Origin: Thermomicrobiales bacterium
GTDB taxonomy: Bacteria > Chloroflexota > Chloroflexia > Thermomicrobiales > UBA6265
Length of the DNA stretch: 64,000 nt
Direction of reading: 5' to 3'
Assembly: GCA_030447415.1 (NCBI GenBank)
Contig: JAUJOZ010000017.1
Span: 1 to 64,000 of the forward strand
Part shown: positions 25,177-32,686 of the stretch, piece by piece
How the letters are laid out: each line of letters starts with the position of its first letter
Numbering within the stretch: position 1 is the first letter of the stretch
The notes under the pieces: model-generated
What the model was told of the DNA's origin: nothing
The model's database searches: none
What the model saw: the letters and a program-made list of their open reading frames with translations, nothing else
Made by a program: the position numbers and the translations under genes

Positions 25177-26457
25177 CTAGAGCGCGGCGACGGCGCGCCG
25201 GTACACTTCAAGGAATTCATCAATCTGCCCTGCGTCAACCACCAGCGGCGGCACGATCCGAATCGCCTGGTCGTAGGTGCCACACGTCAGGAGCAGGACA
25301 TTCTCCTCAAAGCAGGACTCGATGACCCGGCGTACCGCATCGGGATTAGGCGAGCCGTCCGGGGTCACGAACTCGGTTGCCAGCATCAACCCAAGGCCCC
25401 GCACGTCCCCGATCACCGGGTAATCCGCCTGGATCGCCAGTAGCCCGTCCCTCAGCTGCCGTCCCCTACTCGCGGCATTCCCGACCAAACCCTCGTCGCG
25501 GATGACGCGAAGCGTCGCGGCCGCGGCAGCCGTTCCGACGGCGTTGCCACCGTAGGTCCCACCGTGTGCCCCCGGCGCCCACTTGTCCATGATCTGCCGC
25601 CCGGCGACGACGGCACTCACCGGCATGCCGGACGCGATTCCCTTGGCGACGACCATGATGTCGGGCACCGCGTCGTAGTGCTCGAATCCCCACATCTTAC
25701 CCGTCCGTCCCATGCCAGACTGGATCTCGTCCATTACCAGCAGGATCGCGTGCTCGTCGCACAGCCGGCGGACGTTTTGCACCCAGCGCGCTGGCGGCAC
25801 AATGTACCCGCCCTCGCCGATAACGGACTCCATGAGGATCGCCGCGACGTCGTCCGGCATCACAAGCTGGTCGAACATCTGCTCCAGCTCGGCAAAGTAC
25901 GCAAGGTCAGCGTCCTCGGCCCGACCCTTGTATGGGCTGCGGAAAACGTACGGGTACGGCGCGTGGTAGACACTCGGCATCAGCGGCTCGTAATGAGCGC
26001 GGACCTTCACCCGTGACGACGTCACGGACATCGCGCCGTGTGTCCGCCCGTGGAACGCGCCCCGGAAGGCGATGACCGCCGGCCGTCCTGTCGCCATCTT
26101 GGCCAATTTGACGGCACTCTCGACGGCCTCGGCGCCGCTGTTGGTGAAGTAGACCTGGTTGAGGGTGGCTGGCAGGGTGGCCGTCAACTCCACGGCCGCC
26201 TGCATCATCGGCTCGTGGGCGAAAATGTTCGCTTGGGCATGGATGATCTTGGCCGCCTGCTCTTGGATCGCCTGCACAACCCGGGGATGGCAGTGGCCCG
26301 TATTGACAACGCCGATGCCGGAGGTGAAGTCGGCATAGCGCTTGCCGTCAATGTCCCAAACGTAGATTCCCTCGCCCCGATCGACCACCACCGGGGAATA
26401 GCGCCCCAGCACCTGCGGCATCACGTCCGCCGGGTTGACGCGTACTTCCTGAGCCAC
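25177..26457 (-). CDS. class III aminotransferase (4-aminobutyrate type)
   Basis: 426 residues, PLP-dependent fold type I. Signatures are FTSGIGVVNTGHCHP at the N-terminus, TNSGAEAVESAVKLA (phosphate-binding), the DEIQ Asp (LLVMDEIQSGMGRTG) and the Schiff-base Lys in VVAKGIASGMP. The overall pattern fits 4-aminobutyrate or ornithine/acetylornithine transaminases, GabT best. No gabD lies beside it, but an aldehyde dehydrogenase is found at 47336. Substrate is uncertain. Confidence 0.88.
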   Translation of the reverse strand: MAQEVRVNPADVMPQVLGRYSPVVVDRGEGIYVWDIDGKRYADFTSGIGVVNTGHCHPRVVQAIQEQAAKIIHAQANIFAHEPMMQAAVELTATLPATLNQVYFTNSGAEAVESAVKLAKMATGRPAVIAFRGAFHGRTHGAMSVTSSRVKVRAHYEPLMPSVYHAPYPYVFRSPYKGRAEDADLAYFAELEQMFDQLVMPDDVAAILMESVIGEGGYIVPPARWVQNVRRLCDEHAILLVMDEIQSGMGRTGKMWGFEHYDAVPDIMVVAKGIASGMPVSAVVAGRQIMDKWAPGAHGGTYGGNAVGTAAAAATLRVIRDEGLVGNAASRGRQLRDGLLAIQADYPVIGDVRGLGLMLATEFVTPDGSPNPDAVRRVIESCFEENVLLLTCGTYDQAIRIVPPLVVDAGQIDEFLEVYRRAVAAL

Positions 26458-26582
26458 GTCGGCGCCACCTCCACCTGCATCGAGCCGACGCCGACCGCCG
26501 GTTCACGGTTCGCGTGGTTAGACTCGTCAGAAGCTCGACGCGCGATCCGGCCCGGGGCCGCATCCTGGCGGGTCGCACTGGG

Positions 26583-26939
26583 CTAGGATTTGCGCTCCCG
26601 CTCCTTGACCTGCTGCTCCTTGAGCTGCTTGTAGTACTTCTTGGTTTTCGGCAGCGGCTTCGCGTCCTCGAGCGCCTGTCTCTCCCGGAACGCCGCCGAC
26701 GCGACGTCGAGCTCTTCTTCCAGCCGCACCAGATCGTTGTATACCCGGACGTTCGACGACGCGGCAGGCGTACGCATGAGCATGCGCACGAGCTGGGTCA
26801 GGGAACTTGCGGACGCCGGGGCGGCAGCGGGGAGGGCGGCCCGCCGCATGATCTGATCGACGCACTCCAATGTTGCCTCTTCCGCCCCGTTGGCGACGAG
26901 TCGCTGCCGAATCTGCTGCAATCCTTCGAGCACGTTCAC
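26583..26939 (-). CDS. conserved hypothetical small protein
   Basis: 118 residues, mostly helical. The N-terminal half is amphipathic (MNVLEGLQQIRQRLVANGAEEATLECVDQI). The middle has a Ser/Ala linker. The C-terminus is a charged coiled-coil ending in a basic tail (KKYYKQLKEQQVKERERKS). No known domain or catalytic motif is seen. Codon use resembles the neighbours, so I take it as real. It lies 125 bases upstream of the aminotransferase, in the same direction. Confidence 0.6.
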   Translation of the reverse strand: MNVLEGLQQIRQRLVANGAEEATLECVDQIMRRAALPAAAPASASSLTQLVRMLMRTPAASSNVRVYNDLVRLEEELDVASAAFRERQALEDAKPLPKTKKYYKQLKEQQVKERERKS

Positions 26940-27059
26940 GCCCGGCCCGTCCCTGTCCTGGTCCCGATCAAGTGCGTTTGTTCCTCGGTACGGTCAGTAT
27001 AGCACCGCGCCTCCTGCCCCTGGTGACCGCCTGGCCGGAATGGTACGCTTGAGATGACG

Positions 27060-27163
27060 GTTGCCAGGGGTGCGCGGGGTGCGCGGACGCGCTGAGAGCG
27101 TGACCATCGCGGTCACCAACCCTCCGAACCTGATCCGGCTCGTACCGGCGAAGGGACGGCAAC
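27060..27163 (+). ncRNA. TPP riboswitch (THI element)
   Basis: The conserved sequences are present in order: GGGGTGC, GCTGAGAGCG, ACCCTCCGAACCTGATCCGG and CGAAGGGA. GTTGCC (27060-27065) and GGCAAC (27158-27163) form P1. It precedes thiD and the thiamine operon, and binding of TPP should lower expression. Confidence 0.95.
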
Positions 27164-27187
27164 AGCTCGAGGCCGCCCACGTCCTCG

Positions 27188-27214
27188 CGCCGATGGCCCC
27201 GCCATCGGCGTTTT
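27188..27214 (+). terminator. expression-platform terminator of the TPP riboswitch
   Basis: CGCCGATGGC and GCCATCGGCG form a perfect 10-bp stem with a CCC loop followed by TTTT. It lies 24 bases after the aptamer and just before the thiD start, so control is probably by transcription attenuation. Confidence 0.85.
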
Positions 27215-27227
27215 GCGTTTCCACGCG

Positions 27228-28085
27228 ATGAGGCAACGAGTGATCCACGTTCCAGCCCCCACGCCGCCAAAGGCCATGACCATCGCCGGTTCCGATTCCG
27301 GCGGCGGAGCCGGTATCCAGGCCGACCTGAAGACATTCGCCGCGCTCGGTGTGTACGGCACGTCCGTGCTCGCGGCGGTGACAGCCCAAAATACGCGCGG
27401 CGTCTTCGCTATCGCGGAGGTCCCAGAGGAGGTCGTGATTGCCCAGATCGATGTCGTCATGGAAGACATCGGTGCTGAGGCCGTCAAGACGGGAATGCTT
27501 TCCAGCGCGTCGATCATCGAGGTCGTCGCGGACCGGCTCGAAGCCTGGGGTGCGAAGCTGGTCGTCGACCCCGTCATGGTGTCGAAGGGCGGCGCTCAAC
27601 TCCTCCAGCCGAGCGCCGTCCGAGCGCTGAAGACGCTGCTCCTCCCTCTGGCGCTGGTGGTCACCCCCAACTTTCCGGAAGCCGAGGTCCTGACCGGCCG
27701 TCGGGTCGAGAGCGATGACGACGCCCGCGCCGCCGCCGCTGCCATCGCGGCCCTCGGACCGCGGTACGTCGTGATCAAGGGGGGTCACCGCCCGGGCCAG
27801 CCCATCGATCTCGTCTTCGACGGCAAGGATTATGTCGAACTTGCCGGGGACCGGGTCGAAACCAGCAACACCCATGGCACTGGCTGTACCTTCTCGGCCG
27901 CCATTGCCGCCTACTTGGCGCGTGGCATGGACGCCCCAGACGCCATTTCCGGCGCGAAGAGCTACGTGTCCGACGCCCTCCGCGCCAGCTACGCCGTGGG
28001 TGATGGCCACTCCCCCGTCAATCACTTCCACAACGTTCGTGTCGGGGAACACGTGGCGTCCGCCACGGCGCCGGAGGGCCGCTAA
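27228..28085 (+). CDS. thiD: hydroxymethylpyrimidine (phosphate) kinase ThiD
   Basis: 285 residues. It belongs to the ribokinase family, with [21 protein letters not shown] at the N-terminus and the anion-hole and catalytic segment [16 protein letters not shown]. It phosphorylates HMP and HMP-P to HMP-PP for thiamine assembly. It is the first gene after the TPP riboswitch. The start is at ATG 27228; GTG 27240 with GAGG upstream is an alternative, and a TTG at 27213 would fall in the terminator's T run. The stop TAA touches the thiG ATG. Confidence 0.94.
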   Translation: MRQRVIHVPAPTPPKAMTIAGSDSGGGAGIQADLKTFAALGVYGTSVLAAVTAQNTRGVFAIAEVPEEVVIAQIDVVMEDIGAEAVKTGMLSSASIIEVVADRLEAWGAKLVVDPVMVSKGGAQLLQPSAVRALKTLLLPLALVVTPNFPEAEVLTGRRVESDDDARAAAAAIAALGPRYVVIKGGHRPGQPIDLVFDGKDYVELAGDRVETSNTHGTGCTFSAAIAAYLARGMDAPDAISGAKSYVSDALRASYAVGDGHSPVNHFHNVRVGEHVASATAPEGR

Positions 28086-28880
28086 ATGGAACCAGGGAGC
28101 GACTCACCTTTGACGATTGCCGGCAAGACCTTCGGCAGCCGGCTGATGCTCGGCACCGGCAAGTACCGGTCCTCCGAGGAGATGAATACCGCCTTCGCGG
28201 CGTCCGGCGCCGAGATCATTACCGTAGCGCTGCGACGCATCGACTTCGACGACCCGAAAAGCCGCTCGGTCTTGGAGGACGTCGACTGGACCCGCTACAC
28301 GATTCTGCCGAACACCGCCGGCTGTCGGACCGCGGACGAGGCGGTTCGAGTCGCCCGGATGGCGCGGGCGATGGGCCTCTCCGACTGGATCAAACTCGAG
28401 GTGATCCCCGATTCTACCTACCTCCTGCCCGACCCAGTGGGCACCTTCGAAGCGGCCGGCACGCTGTTGGCCGAGGGGTTCACTGTGCTGCCGTATATCG
28501 GCGCCGACCCGGTGCTGGCGCGTCGCTTGGAGAATCTTGGCACCGCGACCGTGATGCCGCTCGCCTCGCCGATCGGTTCGGGCCAGGGGTTGATCAATCT
28601 GGAGGCGATCAAGATCATCGTCGAGCAGGCAACAGTTCCCGTCGTCATCGACGCCGGCATCGGCGCCCCCTCGGACGCGGCGCTGGCGATGGAGATCGGC
28701 GCCGACGCATGCCTGGTCAATACGGCGGTCGCGCTTGCGGAGCGACCGGCCCTGATGGCGGAGGCGATCGCCGACGGCGTCCGCGCCGGACGGAAGGCGT
28801 TCCTTGCTGGGCGCATCCCGCGGAAGACGCTCGCCTCCGCCAGTAGCCCCCTGGCGGGAATTGTCGGGGCGACGGCGTAA
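28086..28880 (+). CDS. thiG: thiazole synthase ThiG
   Basis: 264 residues, ATG directly after the thiD stop, with GGAGGG eight bases upstream inside thiD. It is a TIM-barrel enzyme. Signatures are [41 protein letters not shown], the catalytic Lys in WIKLEVIPD, and [21 protein letters not shown]. It builds the thiazole from deoxyxylulose phosphate, dehydroglycine and ThiS thiocarboxylate. The ThiS partner is fused to TenI two genes downstream. No thiO or thiH is in the window. Confidence 0.95.
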   Translation: MEPGSDSPLTIAGKTFGSRLMLGTGKYRSSEEMNTAFAASGAEIITVALRRIDFDDPKSRSVLEDVDWTRYTILPNTAGCRTADEAVRVARMARAMGLSDWIKLEVIPDSTYLLPDPVGTFEAAGTLLAEGFTVLPYIGADPVLARRLENLGTATVMPLASPIGSGQGLINLEAIKIIVEQATVPVVIDAGIGAPSDAALAMEIGADACLVNTAVALAERPALMAEAIADGVRAGRKAFLAGRIPRKTLASASSPLAGIVGATA

Positions 28881-28896
28881 GCTCGCCGGTCTAACC

Positions 28897-29550
28897 ATGC
28901 CGCCCGTCCTTGCCGACCGCCTCGCCCTCTACCTGGTCGCCGACCCCGAGCAGACCGAGCGCGACCTGGTCGAGGACGTGGCAGCGGCGATCGACGGCGG
29001 CGTGACCTGCGTTCAGCTCCGAACCAAACGGCTCGTGGATGGCGAGGCGTGGGCACTCGCGGTCCGACTGCGAGATGTGTGCCGCCAACGCGACGCCCTA
29101 TTCCTGGTCAACGACCGGCTTGATCTCGCCCTCGCGTCGCAGGCCGACGGCGCCCACCTCGGCGTCACGGACCTGCCGTTACGCGTGGCTCGCTCGCTCG
29201 TGAGCCCTGGCTTCCTCCTCGGCTACTCGCCGGAAACCGACGGCGAGGCAAGGGCGGCAATGGAGGCCGGTGCTGATTACCTGGGAGTCGGTCCGGTGTA
29301 CGCGACCGCCTCCAAACCCGACGCGGGCGCCGCGATCGGGACCGACGGCCTCACCCGCCGAATCGCTCCGGTGGAAATCCCGGCCGTCGGGATCGGTGGG
29401 ATCACGGCCGACAATGCGGGCGCGGTGATCCGCGCCGGCGCGGCTGGCGTCGCCGTTATCGGAGCCATCCTGCGCTCCCGGGACCCGGGCATAGCCGCCG
29501 CTTGCCTCGCCGCGTCGGTGCACGCGGCGAAAGGCGCGCGCCATGTCTGA
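28897..29550 (+). CDS. thiE: thiamine-phosphate synthase ThiE
   Basis: 217 residues from ATG 28897. The TIM-barrel motifs of ThiE are present: VQLRTK, LVNDRLDLAL, DGAHLGVTDLP, ADYLGVGPVYATASKP and VGIGGITADN. It joins HMP-PP and thiazole phosphate to make thiamine phosphate. The usual G-V/R-S-H segment is replaced by LGYSPET. It overlaps the next gene by eight bases. The upstream open frame (from 28804) lies inside thiG and is not used. Confidence 0.92.
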   Translation: MPPVLADRLALYLVADPEQTERDLVEDVAAAIDGGVTCVQLRTKRLVDGEAWALAVRLRDVCRQRDALFLVNDRLDLALASQADGAHLGVTDLPLRVARSLVSPGFLLGYSPETDGEARAAMEAGADYLGVGPVYATASKPDAGAAIGTDGLTRRIAPVEIPAVGIGGITADNAGAVIRAGAAGVAVIGAILRSRDPGIAAACLAASVHAAKGARHV

Positions 29551-30403
29551 ATCCCTCCGTGTCCCGCGGCTGATGCTCGTCACCGACCGCCGCCGCAGCG
29601 CACACCCGCTCACCGATCTGGTCGACGCGGCGGTCCGCGGCGGGGTCGATGCGGTCCAGCTCCGCGAGAACGACCTCCCAGCAGCAGACCTGATCCGCCT
29701 AGCGTCGCAGATCAACGAGATCGTTGCCGACCGCGCGAGCCTGCTGATCAACAGCAACCTGACGGCCGCTGCGCGCCTGGGCCTGGGTGTTCACCTCCCC
29801 GAGGCCGGGCCCTCGACGGCAGACGCTCGGCGCCACGTCGGTCCGGGGGTGCTTCTCGGTCGCTCGGTCCACAGCCCGGCCGCCGCCGCGGCGGCCGTCG
29901 GCGCTGATTACCTCGTCGCCGGCAATGTCTTCGCAACCCCGAGCAAGCCCGGCCACCCGCCGCTCGGTCCCGAGAAACTCCGCCAGATCGTGGGCATGAC
30001 GTGGTCGCCGGTGCTCGCGATCGGCGGGATCACCGCCGCACGAGTCTCCGAGGTGATGGTGGCCGGCGCGCACGGCGTCGCGGTCGTGGGCGCGATCGCC
30101 GGCGCCCCGGACCCGGCGGCGGCGGCAGCGGCGCTGCGGGTCGCGGTCGACGAGGCGGTTCCGGAGGACGAGATGCAAGACAACACGCAGGGTGTCGGAC
30201 CGGTGCGGGTCCTCGTCAACGGCAAGGACGTGGAGGTCGAACCCGACACGACCGTGGCGGACTACCTGGCAGAGAAGGGCTTTCATGATCGGCTGGTCGT
30301 CGTCGAGTTGAACGGCACAATCCTCAGCCGCCGCACGTTCGACTCAACGGTCCTCGCTCAGGGCGATACCGTGGAGGTCGTCCACTTCGTCGGCGGGGGC
30401 TAG
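29543..30403 (+). CDS. tenI-thiS: TenI-like thiazole tautomerase fused to ThiS sulfur carrier
   Basis: 286 residues. Residues 1-205 are a ThiE/TenI fold with the tautomerase-type signature LLGRSVHSP...ADYLVAGNVFATPSKPG. Residues 219-286 are a ubiquitin-like ThiS domain (VRVLVNGKDVEV, VVELNGTILSR) ending FVGGG, so the C-terminal Gly needed for thiocarboxylate is free. ThiS feeds sulfur to ThiG, and TenI aromatises the ThiG product, so the fusion joins consecutive steps. An in-frame ATG at 30173 (Met211) has GGAGG five bases upstream, so a free 76-residue ThiS may also be made. The last 60 bases overlap an opposing gene. Confidence 0.9.
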   Translation: MSESLRVPRLMLVTDRRRSAHPLTDLVDAAVRGGVDAVQLRENDLPAADLIRLASQINEIVADRASLLINSNLTAAARLGLGVHLPEAGPSTADARRHVGPGVLLGRSVHSPAAAAAAVGADYLVAGNVFATPSKPGHPPLGPEKLRQIVGMTWSPVLAIGGITAARVSEVMVAGAHGVAVVGAIAGAPDPAAAAAALRVAVDEAVPEDEMQDNTQGVGPVRVLVNGKDVEVEPDTTVADYLAEKGFHDRLVVVELNGTILSRRTFDSTVLAQGDTVEVVHFVGGG

Positions 30404-30739
30404 CGGCCTTTCCCCGTCGGCCCATGGCTCCCAGAGGCACTGCTCGAGGTCCACCTGGTACGCAGCTTTGAACGGCACCCCCTCGGCGAGCAGCAACCCG
30501 CGCATCACGTCGGGGTGGCCGAAATGCCAACCGCCCGACAGCAGGCCGGTGCGGTTGACGACCCGGTGGCACGGTAAATCCCGCTCCGATAGGGCGTGCA
30601 TGAGTGCCCACCCGACCATGCGGGCGCCTCGTCGGTCACCGACGGCCGCCGCGATTCGGCCGTAGGTCGTAACTCGCCCAAACGGGACGCGGGCGACCAC
30701 CTCGTACACCCGCGCGGCGAAATCAGGAGACGCCGGCAT
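30344..30739 (-). CDS. MGMT-family (alkyltransferase-like) DNA-binding protein
   Basis: 131 residues, only the C-terminal DNA-binding domain of O6-alkylguanine transferase. It has VPFGRVTTYGRIAAAVG and RMVGWALMHAL followed by PCHRVVNRTGLLSGG. The active-site Cys is kept, whereas stand-alone alkyltransferase-like proteins usually have Trp or Ala there. It either repairs or flags O6-alkylguanine. The start overlaps the end of the carboxypeptidase gene, and the stop lies 60 bases inside the tenI-thiS gene on the other strand. Confidence 0.85.
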   Translation of the reverse strand: MPASPDFAARVYEVVARVPFGRVTTYGRIAAAVGDRRGARMVGWALMHALSERDLPCHRVVNRTGLLSGGWHFGHPDVMRGLLLAEGVPFKAAYQVDLEQCLWEPWADGERPLAPADEVDDLHGIALSEDR

Positions 30740-32444
30740 CCCGCTCCGGATCTTCCGTCAGCCGCACGGTTCTGCTGACCGCTCCCGCCTTCGCAGACAC
30801 GACGCGGACCGTCAAGGCTCTGGTTGATTCCGGCACGCGGAGGACGAAGCGCGCCGTGCCCCGCCGCCTGCCACTCAGCTCGACCCGGGCCAGCACGCGC
30901 TCGCCGACACCGTATCCGTCCAGGTGTCCAACGGTGGCCCGGAGACGCGTTCCGATTGCCGTGACGCCTTCCCCTTCAACCGAGACTGCTACCTCCTCTG
31001 CTCGACCAACCTCCAGGGCCTGTACCGACAGGTTGGTAGGCAAGAAGCCAGTGTTGATCGCGCGCACGGAGAGTGACCAGAGCCCGTTGCCCAGCGGCTC
31101 AATCTCGGTCTTCTCGATCGCCACCTCAGGCAACGCGCGCGCCAGGAGATGGGTCCACTCGGCATGCCGACGAGCGATCTCGGGGACGTACCGCGGCGGC
31201 GCATTCTGATGGGTGAATTTGCGCGTCCAGCCGCCGATCTCGACCGCGCCAAGTTGCGGATGATCAAACGGACTCCAGTCCACGAACCCGGCGCCGTCCA
31301 GTGCCTCGTCGTTCCAGCGGAGGAGCGCAGCTTCGTCCGCCTCGGTAAGCTCGGCGAAGTGGTCCCGGGACGGTGCCGGCAATCCGGCCGCGTCACGTAG
31401 GTTCCATAACTCCGGCACCCACCCGTAGACGCCATGCTGGTTGTACACCCAGTCGATGAACGACCCGTGCCGACCGGTCGCGCTCGCCTCGTCGTAACTC
31501 TGCACAGCCGGAGCGCCGGTGATTTCCGTGTAGGCGTCGGTGAACATGCGGTACGGCCCGCTCCGGTCGTTGTGCCGGTACTGGACTGCGGACCCGCTCG
31601 ACGGGAGGTGGTAGACAAAGCCGCCGTGCGTGTGGAAGGCGACCACGGCCCCGATGTTGGGGTGGGCCAGGAAGAAGTCGGCGACGCCCCTCGTCTCGGC
31701 CGGGTAGAGCGGGTACGGCCCAGCACCAGACTGGACTGGTTCCGGCTGCCAGGCGTGCGGGAACGAGCGGTTGAAGTCGAGACCGTAGGGGGATGGCACC
31801 TCGGCAAGGTCGGCCGCGTTGTTCCCCTCGACGACCCCTTCCGTGACGAGGCGATACGCCGTGCCACCAGGATCCCCGACGCGCCGGCGCACCATCAGAC
31901 GGTCGTCGAGATCCGATACGCGCCACTCGCCCAATGGGTCAAGCAGCCGCATGTGCGTGATGACGCCGTTGCCGTCGAGGTCCATCGGGCGCAGGCCCTT
32001 CGCCAACACATCTCCGGGCCACGGAATCGGGGCGCTACGTAATGATTCCGGCGTGGTGAGGTAGCGCTCGGCGCCGTCCGGGGACACCCGCCGGCAGACG
32101 TAGAAAGCCCGAGTGCGGAGCAGGTCGGTGACCTCCTCGTCATGCCCGAAGCGGGAGATCAAATCCCAGACAATGTATAGGCAGACGGCTGAACCGAGCA
32201 CCTCGCCCGCGTGGATATTTCCATCGAGGTAGACGGCCGGGTTGTCGGTGGCAGCGGCCTTGTCAAAGTCGGTCACCGTGATCAGCCACACCTCGCGGCC
32301 CTCGGCAGAGCGAGCAATTGAGGCCAGGGAGACGAGTGAGGGATGGGCGGCTGCCCAAGCGCGGAGAAGCTCCGTCAGGTCGTCGTATCCGAGGTAGCGG
32401 CCGGGGTCGAACCCGGGCCGTTGGGTGTCCCGGTCTTCGGTCAA
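30723..32444 (-). CDS. M14 zinc carboxypeptidase family protein
   Basis: About 573 residues. Zinc ligands are H and E in GNIHAGEVLGS and the third His in VVAFHTHGGFVY. The likely catalytic Glu is in WVPELWNLRD. The C-terminal 150 residues look like a beta-sandwich (LEVGRAEEVAVSVEG...). No signal peptide is seen at this start, so a cytoplasmic site is likely. The start is TTG 32444 with AAGGAG six bases upstream; GTG 32447 has only three bases between, and longer readings to 32609 lack homology. It is divergent from secA. Confidence 0.85.
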   Translation of the reverse strand: MTEDRDTQRPGFDPGRYLGYDDLTELLRAWAAAHPSLVSLASIARSAEGREVWLITVTDFDKAAATDNPAVYLDGNIHAGEVLGSAVCLYIVWDLISRFGHDEEVTDLLRTRAFYVCRRVSPDGAERYLTTPESLRSAPIPWPGDVLAKGLRPMDLDGNGVITHMRLLDPLGEWRVSDLDDRLMVRRRVGDPGGTAYRLVTEGVVEGNNAADLAEVPSPYGLDFNRSFPHAWQPEPVQSGAGPYPLYPAETRGVADFFLAHPNIGAVVAFHTHGGFVYHLPSSGSAVQYRHNDRSGPYRMFTDAYTEITGAPAVQSYDEASATGRHGSFIDWVYNQHGVYGWVPELWNLRDAAGLPAPSRDHFAELTEADEAALLRWNDEALDGAGFVDWSPFDHPQLGAVEIGGWTRKFTHQNAPPRYVPEIARRHAEWTHLLARALPEVAIEKTEIEPLGNGLWSLSVRAINTGFLPTNLSVQALEVGRAEEVAVSVEGEGVTAIGTRLRATVGHLDGYGVGERVLARVELSGRRRGTARFVLRVPESTRALTVRVVSAKAGAVSRTVRLTEDPERDAGVS

Positions 32445-32557
32445 CACGTCCTCCTTCCGCTTGTCGGCGCCGTGCAGGCTACGCCGCCCCGCCAGCGCCT
32501 GCAAGTCGATGGTCCCCCTGAGCAGCGGGTGCCGCAGGAGAAGGTCGCTTGACCGGT

Positions 32558-32563
32558 TATACT
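32558..32563 (+). promoter_or_regulatory. possible -10 element for secA
   Basis: TATACT lies in the divergent region between the carboxypeptidase and secA starts, 124 bases before secA. No matching -35 is evident at 16-18 bases. Confidence 0.25.
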
Positions 32564-32686
32564 TCGCCGCAACACGACCACGTCGCCGCCGCACCGGACT
32601 GCGGCGCACCGCGCGAAGTTCGACGTCGCGTCCACTCCCCGCCCACGCGGGGCGGGACGCCCGAGCGTCGCCTTCAGGGGTTCATC

